NCBI RefSeq assembly: GCF_014650075.1
Contig: NZ_BMUG01000004.1
Coordinates: 1-64,000 of the forward strand
Direction: 5' to 3'
Length of the DNA: 64,000 nucleotides
Source: Streptomyces microflavus
GTDB taxonomy: Bacteria; Actinomycetota; Actinomycetes; Streptomycetales; Streptomycetaceae
Both the position numbers and the translations under genes were made by a program. Of this stretch, positions 18,301-25,623 are shown piece after piece (positions within the stretch are counted from its first letter, which is position 1; the number at the start of each line of letters is the position of its first letter). The notes under the pieces are model-generated. The model made no database searches. It worked only from the letters and a program-made list of their open reading frames with translations, and was not told the DNA's origin.

Positions 18301-18817
18301 GCCCCGGCCGCCGCAGCCCGCCGCCCGCCGGGGCACCCGGTTCCACGCCTGGGTGGAGTCCCGGTACGAGGAGCTGCCGCTGCCCATGCTCGGCCCCGAC
18401 GAGCTGCCCGGGGGCGACGAGAGCGACGCGGAGATCGCCGACGAGCGGGACCTCGCCGAGCTGAAGGAGGCGTTCGAGCGCACCGCGTACGCCCGGCGCA
18501 CGCCGTACCGGGTGGAGACCCCGTTCCAGATCACCCTCGCGGGCCGGGTGATCCGGGGCCGTATCGACGCCGTGTACCGCACGGGTGACACCTACGAGAT
18601 CGTCGACTGGAAGACCACCCGCCACCGCACCGCCGACCCGCTCCAGCTCGCCGTCTACCGGCTGGCCTGGGCCGAGCTGCACGATCTGCCGCTCGACGCC
18701 GTCACCGCCACCTTCCTCTACGTACGCAGCGGGGAGACCGTCCACCCGCAGGGTCTGCCGGGCCGGGCGGAGCTGGAGCGGATCCTGCTGGACGAGCCCG
18801 CCCCGCAGGACGGATAG
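15353..18817 (+). CDS. adnB: AdnB-type helicase-nuclease subunit (UvrD-like motor plus RecB nuclease domain)
   Basis: The 1154-residue partner of AdnA has motor motifs FTPEQTACI, GAGSGKTT, LLDEYQDTS, GDPCQAIYGWRGAS, TAHKSKGLEWD and YVTFTRPRS, then a Pro/Glu-rich linker (about 835-920) and a C-terminal RecB-like nuclease domain with RGTRFHAWVE and EIVDWKTTRH (catalytic Asp and Lys). Unlike AdnA it lacks the cysteine set for an iron-sulfur cluster. In mycobacteria AdnB is the leading motor of the complex; that role is assumed here by homology. GTG at 15353 is chosen since the family sequence begins at about SRITDPEQL; GTG at 15329 would add eight residues. Ten nt separate it from the M20 gene. 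Confidence 0.92.
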   Translation: MSSRITDPEQLKELLGIPFTPEQTACITAPPAPQVIVAGAGSGKTTVMAARVVWLVGTGQVAPEQVLGLTFTNKAAGELAERVRKALVAAGVTDPEVIDPDNPPGEPTISTYHAFAGRLLTEHGLRIGLEPSTRLLADATRYQLAAKVLREAPGPYPALTRSFPTLVSDLLALDGELSEHLVRPGALDTYDTELLRELATAKLSNADLRKIPETAEARRSLLGLTERYRTAKRSRDLLDFGDQIALSAELALTRPEVGAILRDEFRVVLLDEYQDTSVAQRLLLSALFGSGTSATATGHAVTAVGDPCQAIYGWRGASVANLDDFPEHFPHADGTPATRYSLSENRRSGGRLLHLANGLAEPLRAMHEGVEALRPAPGAERDGMVRCALLSTHTEEIDWLADSLAHLVRTGTPPGEIAVLCRTAGDFPQIQAALVARDIPVEVVGLAGLLHLPEVADLVAVCEVLQDPGANASLVRLLTGPRWRIGPRDLALLGRRARLLVHRAAHGDDADPDRRLAEAVEGTDPAEVISLADALDTFLIAGDTTDDGLPFSAEARIRFARLARELRDLRRSLADPLMDVLHRVLATTGLEVELSASPQALAARRRETLANFLDTAARFASLDGEASLLAFLGFLRTAAQYEKGLDNALPGGENTVKVLTAHKSKGLEWDVVAVPGLVTGQFPSDRARDAWTAQAKVLPHALRGDAATLPELDTFDAKGMKAFKEEMKEHQHTEELRLGYVTFTRPRSLLLGSGHWWGPSQKKTRGPSAFLEALYEHCAAGHGEIEAWADEPAEDEENPALAAPETDLAWPLPLDATALARRRAARDTVLAHLESLALHGDEQAPAYAPEPDDVPLDEAPPDEAPFDEDWDWDALPTERPPEAPPHAEAAPDTPPYTPAAPDELPHIPAARHPEETGPAQPLTPEETRTLASWDRDLDALAGELRRARATVHDVLVPASLSATQLLHLAEDPDAFAKELARPMPRPPQPAARRGTRFHAWVESRYEELPLPMLGPDELPGGDESDAEIADERDLAELKEAFERTAYARRTPYRVETPFQITLAGRVIRGRIDAVYRTGDTYEIVDWKTTRHRTADPLQLAVYRLAWAELHDLPLDAVTATFLYVRSGETVHPQGLPGRAELERILLDEPAPQDG

Positions 18818-18827
18818 GCTCAAGAGC

Positions 18828-20225
18828 ATGAGCGAGACCCCGGACAGCGCCGTCCGTACGTACACCGAACAGCACCGTGCAGCCTTCCTCGACGACCTCG
18901 CCGAGTGGCTGCGCATCCCGTCCGTATCCGCGCAGCCGGAGCACGACGGGGACGTACGGCGCAGTGCGGAGTGGCTGAGCGCCAAGCTCAAGGAGACCGG
19001 CTTCCCGGTCACCGAGATCTGGGAGACCCCCGGCGCCCCGGCGGTCTTCGCCGAGTGGCCCAGCGAGGACCGGGGCGCCCCGACCGTGCTGGTCTACGGC
19101 CACCACGACGTGCAGCCCGCCGCCCGCGAGGACGGCTGGGCGACCGACCCGTTCGAGCCGGTGATCCGCGACGGCCGGATGTACGGACGCGGCGCGGCCG
19201 ACGACAAGGGGCAGGTCTTCTTCCACACCCTCGGCGTCCGGGCCCACCTCGCCGCGACCGGCCGCACCACCCCGGCCGTGAACCTCAAGCTGCTGATCGA
19301 GGGCGAGGAGGAGTCGGGCTCCCCCAACTTCCGCGCCCTGGCCGAGCAGCACGCGGCCCGTCTCGCCGCCGACGCCGTGATCGTCTCGGACACCGGCATG
19401 TGGGACGAGGAGACGCCGACGGTCTGCACCGGCATGCGCGGCCTCGCCGAGTGCGAGATCGAGCTGCGGGGCCCGGCCCAGGACATCCACTCCGGCTCGT
19501 TCGGGGGAGCCGTCCCCAACCCGGCCACCGAGATCGCCCGCCTGGTCGCCGCCCTCCACGACGAGGACGGCAAGGTCGCCGTCCCCGGCTTCTACGACGG
19601 GGTCACCGACCTCACCGGGACCGAGCGGGCCCTCTTCGCCCAGCTCCCCTTCGACGAGGCGACCTGGCTGCGTACGGCGAAGTCGCAGGCCGCATCGGGC
19701 GAGGCCGGGTACTCCACGCTGGAGCGCGTCTGGGCCCGCCCCACCGCCGAGGTCAACGGCATCGGCGGCGGCTACCAGGGCGCGGGCAGCAAGACGATCA
19801 TCCCCTCCTCCGCCCTGGTGAAGATCAGCTTCCGGCTGGTCGACGGCCAGGACCCCGACCGCGTACAGCAGGCCGTCCGCGCCTGGGTGGAGTCCCGCAT
19901 CCCGGCGGGCATCCGCCACCGGATCACCTTCCAGCCCGCCACCCGGCCCTGTCTGACCCCGCTGGACCACCCCGCCCTCCAGGCGGTGGCCCGTGCGATG
20001 GGCCGCGCCTTCCAGAAGAAGATCCTCTTCACCCGTGAAGGAGGCTCGGGCCCGGCCGCCGACCTCAGGGACGTCCTCGGCGCCCCCGTCCTCTTCCTCG
20101 GCATCTCCGTACCCTCCGACGGCTGGCACGCCCCCGACGAGAAGGTCGAGCTGGACCTGCTGCTGAAGGGCGTGGAGACGACCGCGTACCTGTGGGGCGA
20201 ACTGGCCACGGCGCTCGGCCGATGA
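18828..20225 (+). CDS. M20-family dipeptidase
   Basis: The 465-residue zinc peptidase shows the M20 ligand series: GHHDVQPA (His, catalytic Asp), GRGAADDKG (bridging Asp), EGEEESGSPN (catalytic Glu and Glu ligand), VSDTGMW (Asp) and a late WHAPDEKVE (His). The lid domain follows IHSGSFGG. It resembles cytosolic nonspecific dipeptidases. No signal peptide is present. ATG at 18828 lies 10 nt after the adnB stop with a weak AAGAG ahead, so it is probably expressed as the third gene of the adnAB operon. Any link to DNA repair is only positional. Confidence 0.9.
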   Translation: MSETPDSAVRTYTEQHRAAFLDDLAEWLRIPSVSAQPEHDGDVRRSAEWLSAKLKETGFPVTEIWETPGAPAVFAEWPSEDRGAPTVLVYGHHDVQPAAREDGWATDPFEPVIRDGRMYGRGAADDKGQVFFHTLGVRAHLAATGRTTPAVNLKLLIEGEEESGSPNFRALAEQHAARLAADAVIVSDTGMWDEETPTVCTGMRGLAECEIELRGPAQDIHSGSFGGAVPNPATEIARLVAALHDEDGKVAVPGFYDGVTDLTGTERALFAQLPFDEATWLRTAKSQAASGEAGYSTLERVWARPTAEVNGIGGGYQGAGSKTIIPSSALVKISFRLVDGQDPDRVQQAVRAWVESRIPAGIRHRITFQPATRPCLTPLDHPALQAVARAMGRAFQKKILFTREGGSGPAADLRDVLGAPVLFLGISVPSDGWHAPDEKVELDLLLKGVETTAYLWGELATALGR

Positions 20226-20291
20226 ACCCCGGCCGATGAACCCGCCCCACCTCCGCACACCCGATCCACCCAGGGGGAGTAGGAAGCACCT

Positions 20292-21248
20292 GTGAGCACC
20301 TTCGACAACGCCACCGCAGACCGTCCGATCGGCCTCACCGCGCCCAGCGGCATCGACCGCGCGGCGCACCACCGCCTCGACGAGGCGTGGCTGGCCGTGG
20401 CGTGGAGCCACCCGACGACCCGCGTCTTCGTCGTCTCCGGCGGGCAGGTGCTGATCGACGACACCCCCGAGGGCGGCACCTCGATCGTGATGACCCCGGC
20501 CTTCGAGGCCCCGGTCACCGAGACCCACCGGTACTTCCTCGGCACCGATGAGGAGGGCGTCAGCTACTTCGCGCTCCAGAAGGACTCGCTGCCCGGCCGC
20601 ATGGACCAGTCGGCCCGCCCCGCCGGACTCCGCGAGGCGGGACTTCTCCTCGGCCCCCGTGACGCGGGCCTGATGGTGCACGCGGTCGCCCTGGAGAACT
20701 GGCAGCGCCTGCACCGCTTCTGCTCCCGCTGCGGCGAGCGGACCGTCATCGCGGCGGCCGGGCACATCCGCCGCTGCCAGGCCTGCGGCGCCGAGCACTA
20801 CCCGCGCACCGACCCGGCGGTCATCATGCTCGTCACCGACGACCAGGACCGCGCGCTGCTGGGACGCCAGGTCCACTGGCCCGAGGGCCGCTTCTCCACG
20901 CTCGCCGGATTCGTCGAGCCGGGGGAGTCGATCGAACAGTCCGTGGTCCGCGAGGTGTACGAGGAGGCGGGCGTCACCGTCGGCGAGGTCGAGTACGTCG
21001 CCAGCCAGCCGTGGCCCTTCCCCTCCAGCCTGATGCTGGGCTTCATGGCGCGGGCGACCTCCTCGGAGATCAACGTCGACGGCGAGGAGATCGAGGAGGC
21101 CCGCTGGTTCTCCCGCGAGGACCTCAGGGCCGCCTTCGAGTCCGGCGAGGTCATGCCCCCGTTCGGCATCTCGATCGCCGCCCGCCTCATCGAGCTCTGG
21201 TACGGGAAGCCGCTGCCCCGGCCGGGCAGCCAGAGCCGCACGAACTGA
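20292..21248 (+). CDS. nudC: NAD+ diphosphatase NudC
   Basis: The 318-residue enzyme hydrolyses NAD(H) to NMN(H) and AMP and, in other bacteria, removes NAD caps from RNA. A four-Cys zinc ribbon (CSRCGE and CQACGA, about 142-162) precedes the Nudix box GFVEPGESIEQSVVREVYEE followed by AG, then the NudC-specific SQPWPFPSSLMLGF motif that reads the nicotinamide. GTG at 20292 is preceded by GGAAG. The gene sits next to mrx1 and uvrD2 as in M. tuberculosis (Rv3199c). A 16-bp stem terminator follows. Confidence 0.95.
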   Translation: MSTFDNATADRPIGLTAPSGIDRAAHHRLDEAWLAVAWSHPTTRVFVVSGGQVLIDDTPEGGTSIVMTPAFEAPVTETHRYFLGTDEEGVSYFALQKDSLPGRMDQSARPAGLREAGLLLGPRDAGLMVHAVALENWQRLHRFCSRCGERTVIAAAGHIRRCQACGAEHYPRTDPAVIMLVTDDQDRALLGRQVHWPEGRFSTLAGFVEPGESIEQSVVREVYEEAGVTVGEVEYVASQPWPFPSSLMLGFMARATSSEINVDGEEIEEARWFSREDLRAAFESGEVMPPFGISIAARLIELWYGKPLPRPGSQSRTN

Positions 21249-21257
21249 ACGCGGAAA

Positions 21258-21293
21258 CACCACTGCCCCCGGCGGATGCCGGGGGCAGTGGTG
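21258..21293. terminator. Bidirectional terminator between nudC and mrx1
   Basis: A perfect 16-bp stem (21258-21273 with 21278-21293) closes a GGAT loop between two convergent genes. There is no U-run, as is common in Streptomyces. Confidence 0.85.
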
Positions 21294-21320
21294 GAAGCCG
21301 GGTGCGCCGAGCGCTCGGCG

Positions 21321-21575
21321 TCAGGCGGCCAGAGCCTGCTTCACCTGGGCCAGGGACGGGTTCGTCATGACCGACTCGGTGCCGGAGGGGGAGACGATCA
21401 GCAGGGTCGGGACCGTCTGGTTTCCGCCATTGGCCTTCTCGACGAACGCCGCCGAATCCGGGTCGTGCTCGATGTTGACCTCGTTGTACGCGATGCCCTC
21501 GCGGTCCATCTGGCCCTTGAGCCGACGGCAGTAGCCGCACCAGGTGGTGCTGTACATCGTCACAGTGCCCGCCAT
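21321..21575 (-). CDS. mrx1: Mycoredoxin-1-like mycothiol-dependent redoxin
   Basis: The 84-residue glutaredoxin fold protein starts MAGTVTMYSTTWCGYC with the CGYC active site, then YNEVNIEHDP and the conserved TVPTLL cis-Pro loop. It should reduce mycothiol-protein mixed disulfides in the cytosol. ATG at 21575 is chosen because the fold starts there; the open frame continues upstream without homology. A perfect SigR promoter lies about 90 nt upstream on the same strand, fitting thiol-stress control. It is divergent from uvrD2 and convergent with nudC, as in M. tuberculosis (Rv3198A). Confidence 0.92.
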   Translation of the reverse strand: MAGTVTMYSTTWCGYCRRLKGQMDREGIAYNEVNIEHDPDSAAFVEKANGGNQTVPTLLIVSPSGTESVMTNPSLAQVKQALAA

Positions 21576-21669
21576 GTCGCTGGCGCTCCCTTGTCTCGTC
21601 CGTCCCGCTGCGCGGCCGGCAGCGTCACATGCGGCCCGGCGGCCTGGGCCGCCTTCCCGCACCGAGTGG

Positions 21670-21695
21670 AACGTACGGGAGGCGGCCACCATTCC
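21670..21695 (-). promoter_or_regulatory. SigR-type promoter for mrx1
   Basis: Read on the minus strand: GGAAT (21695-21691), 18 nt, GTT (21672-21670). This is an exact match to the SigR consensus, 95 nt before the mrx1 ATG. Confidence 0.85.
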
Positions 21696-21824
21696 CGGAG
21701 TCGGTCCCGCCGGGGCGCCGGCCGTTCCGTATCAGGCGTCGGCCGTCCTGTATCAGTACGACGAATACCTCACCCCTGTGGACAACCGCCGCATCCGCCC
21801 CTCGGGACCTGGCAGCATGGCGGG

Positions 21825-24044
21825 GTGACAGCAGCAACGCACTCCACCCTCTTCCCGCAGGTTCCCGAGACCCCGGACGCCGTGCTCGACGGGCTCGACC
21901 CCGAGCAGCGCGAGGTGGCTCTCGCCCTGCACGGACCGGTGTGCGTGCTGGCCGGAGCGGGCACGGGCAAGACCCGCGCGATCACCCATCGCATCGCGTA
22001 CGGGGTGCGGGCGGGCATCCTCCAGCCCGCCACGATCCTCGCCGTCACGTTCACCAACCGGGCCGCGGGCGAGATGCGCGGACGCCTCCGGCAGCTCGGC
22101 GCGACCGGTGTCCAGGCGCGGACGTTCCACTCGGCGGCGCTCCGGCAGCTCCAGTACTTCTGGCCGAAAGCAGTCGGTGGTGAGCTGCCCCGGCTGCTGG
22201 AACGGAAGGTGCAGCTGGTCGCCGAGGCCGCCGCCCGCTGCGATCTCCGGCTCGACCGCAACGAGCTGCGGGACGTCACCAGCGAGATCGAGTGGGCCAA
22301 GGTCACCCAGACCGTGCCCGCCGACTACCCGGCCGCGGTCGCCAAGACCCAGCGGGACGCCCCGCGCGACCCGGCGGTCCTCTCCCAGATCTACTCCACG
22401 TACGAACAGCTCAAGCGCGACCGTTCGGTGATCGACTTCGAGGACGTGCTCCTGCTCACCGTCGGCATCCTCCAGGACCGGCACGACATCGCCGACCACG
22501 TGCGCGGCCAGTACCAGCACTTCGTCGTCGACGAGTACCAGGACGTGAGCCCGCTCCAGCAGCGGCTGCTCGACCTCTGGGTCGGCGACCGGGACAACCT
22601 CTGCGTCGTCGGCGACGCCAGCCAGACGATCTACTCCTTCACCGGGGCCACCCCCGACCACCTGCTGAACTTCCGCACCCGCCACCCCGGCGCGACGGTG
22701 GTCAAGCTGGTCCGGGACTACCGCTCCACGCCCCAGGTCGTCCACCTCGCCAACGGGCTGCTGAGCCAGGCCCGCGGCAAGGCCGCCGATCACCGTCTTG
22801 AGCTGGTCTCGCAGCGGGACAAGGGCCCCGAGCCGGTCTACACGGAGTATCCGGACGAGCCCCACGAGGCCGAGTCCACCGCCCGGCGCATCCGCGACCT
22901 GATCGCGGCGGGCGTCCCGGCCGGGGAGATCGCCGTGCTCTACCGGGTCAACTCGCAGTCCGAGGTCTACGAGCAGGCCCTCGCGGACGCGGGCGTGGCC
23001 TACCAGCTGCGCGGCGCCGAGCGGTTCTTCGAGCGGGCGGAGGTCCGCGAGGCGGGCACCGCCCTGCGCGGCGCGGCCCGCGCCGGGCGCAACGACTCCC
23101 TGCTCGACGGGGCGGAGGGGCTGCCGTCCCAGGTGCGGGCGGTGCTCTCCACGAAGGGCTGGACCACCCGCCCGCCCGCCGGATCGGGGGCGGTGCGCGA
23201 CCGCTGGGAGTCGCTGGCCGCGCTGGTCCGGCTGGCCGAGGACTTCGAGGCGGCCAAGCCGGGGGCGACCCTGACCGACCTGGTCCGCGAGCTCGACGAA
23301 CGGGCGGCCGCCCAGCACGCCCCGACGGTCCAGGGGGTGACGCTGGCCTCGCTGCACTCGGCGAAGGGCCTGGAGTGGGACGCGGTGTTCCTCGTCGGCC
23401 TGACCGAGGGCATGATGCCGATCGCCTACGCCAAGACCGACGAGCAGGTCGAGGAGGAGCGGCGCCTGCTGTACGTCGGCGTCACCCGGGCCCGCCTCCA
23501 CCTCTCGCTCTCCTGGTCCCTGTCGCGCTCTCCCGGCGGCCGGGCGAGCCGCAGGCCCACCCGGTTCCTGAACGGCCTGCGCCCGGGCTCAGCGGCGCTC
23601 GGCGCCCGGGGCGGAGCCGGCGGCGGCGGCGGGATCGACCGGGGCTCCGGCCGGTCCGCGGCCACCGAGCGGACCGCGGCCGTCGAACGCAAGCCCCGGC
23701 AGACGGTGCGGTGCCGGGTCTGCGGCCGGACCCTCACCGATGCGGGCGAGATGAAGCTGATGCGGTGCGAGGAGTGCCCCTCCGACATGGACGAGGCGCT
23801 CTACGGGCGGCTGCTCGACTGGCGCGCCGCCCAGGCGTCCCGGCTGCGCCAGCCGGACTACTGCGTCTTCACCGAGAAGACCCTGATGGCCATCGCCGAG
23901 GCCGCGCCGTCCACCGAGGGGGAGCTGGTCGTCATCGCCGGCGTCGGGAACCGGAAGCTGACCCGTTTCGGAGCCGACGTACTCGCCATCTGTGCAGGTG
24001 AGACGGTCGGTGAGGGGTCCGCCGATGGTGGCGGGGAGAGTTGA
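21825..24044 (+). CDS. uvrD2: ATP-dependent DNA helicase UvrD2 (with tetracysteine and HRDC domains)
   Basis: The 739-residue SF1 helicase has motifs LDPEQREVAL, GAGTGKTR, VDEYQDVS, GDASQTIYSFTGA, SLHSAKGLEWD and YVGVTRARL. The C-terminus carries a zinc-type CRVCGRTL...CEECP tetracysteine (about 625-650) followed by an HRDC domain (from about QPDYCVFTEKTL to the end). This architecture defines actinobacterial UvrD2, which unwinds 3'-tailed duplexes and is essential in mycobacteria. GTG at 21825 is used. The upstream gap contains two near-copies of CCGTTCCGTATCAG and the divergent mrx1 promoter. wblC follows downstream, the same order as Rv3198c-Rv3197A. Confidence 0.95.
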   Translation: MTAATHSTLFPQVPETPDAVLDGLDPEQREVALALHGPVCVLAGAGTGKTRAITHRIAYGVRAGILQPATILAVTFTNRAAGEMRGRLRQLGATGVQARTFHSAALRQLQYFWPKAVGGELPRLLERKVQLVAEAAARCDLRLDRNELRDVTSEIEWAKVTQTVPADYPAAVAKTQRDAPRDPAVLSQIYSTYEQLKRDRSVIDFEDVLLLTVGILQDRHDIADHVRGQYQHFVVDEYQDVSPLQQRLLDLWVGDRDNLCVVGDASQTIYSFTGATPDHLLNFRTRHPGATVVKLVRDYRSTPQVVHLANGLLSQARGKAADHRLELVSQRDKGPEPVYTEYPDEPHEAESTARRIRDLIAAGVPAGEIAVLYRVNSQSEVYEQALADAGVAYQLRGAERFFERAEVREAGTALRGAARAGRNDSLLDGAEGLPSQVRAVLSTKGWTTRPPAGSGAVRDRWESLAALVRLAEDFEAAKPGATLTDLVRELDERAAAQHAPTVQGVTLASLHSAKGLEWDAVFLVGLTEGMMPIAYAKTDEQVEEERRLLYVGVTRARLHLSLSWSLSRSPGGRASRRPTRFLNGLRPGSAALGARGGAGGGGGIDRGSGRSAATERTAAVERKPRQTVRCRVCGRTLTDAGEMKLMRCEECPSDMDEALYGRLLDWRAAQASRLRQPDYCVFTEKTLMAIAEAAPSTEGELVVIAGVGNRKLTRFGADVLAICAGETVGEGSADGGGES

Positions 24045-24059
24045 GAAAAACTCGTCCAG

Positions 24060-24097
24060 AAAATAGTTTGCGCCCGCCCCAGTCGTCACCATAGGTT
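24060..24097 (+). promoter_or_regulatory. WhiB7/WblC-type promoter of the wblC leader
   Basis: AAAAT (24060-24064), 3 bp, TTGCGC as -35 (24068-24073), an 18-nt spacer and TAGGTT as -10 (24092-24097). WhiB7-activated promoters in mycobacteria have an AT-rich element just 3 bp upstream of the -35, which matches. Transcription should start near 24104, leaving a leader of about 600 nt before wblC. Autoactivation by WblC is inferred. Confidence 0.78.
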
Positions 24098-24211
24098 CTT
24101 AACCACGGGAACAGCGACTTCTCTGAAGCCCTGAATCCGTGCTGTACTTATCCGAATACGCAGGACCGGCTCCGGCCGGTCCCCCTGAGACGCCGAGAGG
24201 AGGCGATTGAA

Positions 24212-24541
24212 GTGATCAGCATCATCGAAACCCAGAAAATGACCGGTCTTTCGGTCGTCTCCACCTGCTCGCTCGGCCTCACCCGCTCCCCGATTGCTTC
24301 GCTCCGTGCCACCGGTCTGTCCGGCGTCTCCGCCGTCAGCCCGCTGTCTCTGGCGAGCCTCCCCGTGGTGCGAGAGCGCAATGAGCGACCGATCGAGGCA
24401 CCGGCGGCAGCAGTAGCGAAGGATGCACAGGCTCAGGCCTATGCCTTTGCGGCAGCCGGTGCCGGAGCCAAGAAGCAGACGCAGCACCACCACACGATGT
24501 GGGCCTTCCGTGGGCCTGAACCCTGGAGCGATCCAGCCTGA
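24212..24541 (+). CDS. Upstream ORF in the wblC leader (109 codons)
   Basis: GTG at 24212 has a textbook ribosome site GAGGAGG with 8-nt spacing. The peptide begins VISIIETQKMTGLSV, has Ser/Leu/Val-rich and Ala-rich middle parts, and ends QTQHHHTMWAFRGPEPW plus four residues. The TGA (24539-24541) lies 23 nt before an intrinsic terminator. whiB7/wblC leaders in actinobacteria are known to use an upstream ORF so that slowed translation under ribosome-targeting antibiotics prevents termination. That role is inferred here from position. The peptide is long for a leader; the C-terminal His-His-His...Trp stretch is the likely sensing part. Whether the peptide also acts in trans cannot be told. Confidence 0.8.
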   Translation: MISIIETQKMTGLSVVSTCSLGLTRSPIASLRATGLSGVSAVSPLSLASLPVVRERNERPIEAPAAAVAKDAQAQAYAFAAAGAGAKKQTQHHHTMWAFRGPEPWSDPA

Positions 24542-24606
24542 TCCAGCATCAGGCCGGCGCCTCAGGGCCGCGGAACCCCACTCGGGATCCGCGGCCCTTT
24601 TGTTTT
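24536..24606 (+). terminator. Transcription attenuator of wblC with competing hairpin
   Basis: The terminator is a perfect 10-bp G/C stem (24565-24574 with 24588-24597), a 13-nt loop and TTTTGTTTTG. Just upstream a 7-bp hairpin (24536-24542 with 24548-24554) includes the upstream-ORF stop codon. A ribosome stalled near the end of the ORF would cover this region and could change the folding. The terminator lies 98 nt before the wblC GTG and has no other gene to terminate except the leader. Confidence 0.88.
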
Positions 24607-24703
24607 GTCCGAACGGACGGGACACCGAAGGCGCCTCGGGCCAGCAGTACCAGCCGCCAACCGGCCAACAGGCCGGCACGACCAGACGAGGACACCACCC
24701 ACC

Positions 24704-25072
24704 GTGCAACTCGAAGCGCACGCCCCGTCAGTACCGCAGTCCGACTCGATCTCCCCGCCCGGCTCCACGGAGGACTCCACCTTGCTCCCCCTCACCGCGC
24801 TCACCGCGCTCGACGACGCCATCGAGAACCTCGGCGTACCCGTCCCCTGCCGCTCGTACGACCCGGAGGTCTTCTTCGCCGAGTCCCCGGCCGACGTCGA
24901 GTACGCCAAGTCCCTCTGCCGTACCTGCCCGCTCGTCGAGGCCTGCCTCGCCGGTGCCAAGGAGCGGCGCGAGCCGTGGGGCGTCTGGGGCGGCGAGCTC
25001 TTCGTCCAGGGTGTCGTCGTGGCCCGCAAGCGGCCGCGTGGCCGTCCGCGCAAGAACCCGGTCGCAGCGTGA
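24704..25072 (+). CDS. wblC: WhiB-family regulator WblC (WhiB7)
   Basis: The 122-residue iron-sulfur transcription factor activates resistance genes when translation is inhibited. It has the four cluster cysteines (CRSY, then CRTCPLVEAC), the WhiB turn EPWGVWGGE, and the C-terminal AT-hook RPRGRPRKNP that is specific to WhiB7/WblC. GTG at 24704 is used: GAGGA lies 11 nt upstream and the protein then begins QLEAHAPSVPQ as in relatives. A TTG at 24605 would start inside the terminator run and is rejected. Control is by the autoregulated promoter and leader attenuator upstream. In S. coelicolor WblC also raises SigR, whose gene is in this window. Confidence 0.96.
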   Translation: MQLEAHAPSVPQSDSISPPGSTEDSTLLPLTALTALDDAIENLGVPVPCRSYDPEVFFAESPADVEYAKSLCRTCPLVEACLAGAKERREPWGVWGGELFVQGVVVARKRPRGRPRKNPVAA

Positions 25073-25164
25073 CCGCCGGCTGTGGCGTCCCCGCCCCCAC
25101 ACGGTGGCTGCGCCTCGGAACCATCGACCGTCCCCAGACCCATGACCCCCGGAATCAGGCACCA

Positions 25165-25428
25165 ATGATCACCCCCACGAAGGAGCCCGTCGGCTCCGCA
25201 ACCCCCGACGTCACCATCATCGGCGCGAACGACTCGCGTCAGAACAGGACCCGCGAGATGCAACTCATCCCAGAAGCCCTGGCTCGTGCCCATATGCACG
25301 ACCGCCTGCGGGAGGCCGAGGTGGACCGCCAAGCGGTGCGCCTCGTCGCCGCCCGCAGGATGCAGCGCCGAGCGGAGCGCGCCTCGCTGCGCGCCCGCCG
25401 GGCGCTGGCCATGGCCGTCATGCACTGA
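25165..25428 (+). CDS. Small basic protein downstream of wblC, unknown function
   Basis: The 87-residue protein starts ATG at 25165 (MITPTKEPVG) and has a C-terminal two-thirds made of an amphipathic, Arg/Ala/Gln-rich helix (LIPEALARAHMHDRLREAE, RMQRRAERASLRARRAL). No cysteine cluster, membrane segment or known domain is visible. The spacing of 92 nt from wblC and shared direction suggest read-through co-expression. A small hypothetical gene at this position is common in Streptomyces. Two strong hairpins follow its stop. Confidence 0.7.
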   Translation: MITPTKEPVGSATPDVTIIGANDSRQNRTREMQLIPEALARAHMHDRLREAEVDRQAVRLVAARRMQRRAERASLRARRALAMAVMH

Positions 25429-25485
25429 GAGGCCCCACCTCTCCGCTCCACGACGGAGCACCGACGCTCCTCGACGGAGCACCAC

Positions 25486-25524
25486 GGCTCCTCACCGGGC
25501 AACCGCTCTGCCCGGTGAGGAGCC
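25486..25524. terminator. 16-bp perfect hairpin after the wblC-linked gene
   Basis: 25486-25501 pairs perfectly with 25509-25524 around a 7-nt loop, 57 nt after the stop. A smaller GGAGC/GCTCC stem (25455-25459 with 25466-25470) lies just before it, within a repeated CGACGGAGCACC motif. A terminator is the simplest reading. Confidence 0.75.
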
Positions 25525-25528
25525 ACCA

Positions 25529-25596
25529 CCCGGCAGTACAACGCACCGCGGGGCCGTCCGAACAAGGACGGCCCCGCGGTGCGTTGTACTGCCGGG
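25529..25596. terminator. 31-bp perfect hairpin, possible terminator
   Basis: 25529-25559 pairs with 25566-25596 without a mismatch, loop GAACAA. It begins 4 nt after the preceding hairpin and ends 27 nt before the next gene's GTG. It is much longer than the other terminators here (14-17 bp) and lacks a U-run. Confidence 0.65.
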
Positions 25597-25623
25597 CCCC
25601 GGTGACGGAGATATCGTCACGAG

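Noticed and set aside
24605..24703. Longer wblC starting at TTG 24605
   Set aside because: The start lies in the U-run of the terminator and the added residues lack WblC similarity; GTG 24704 gives the expected N-terminus.
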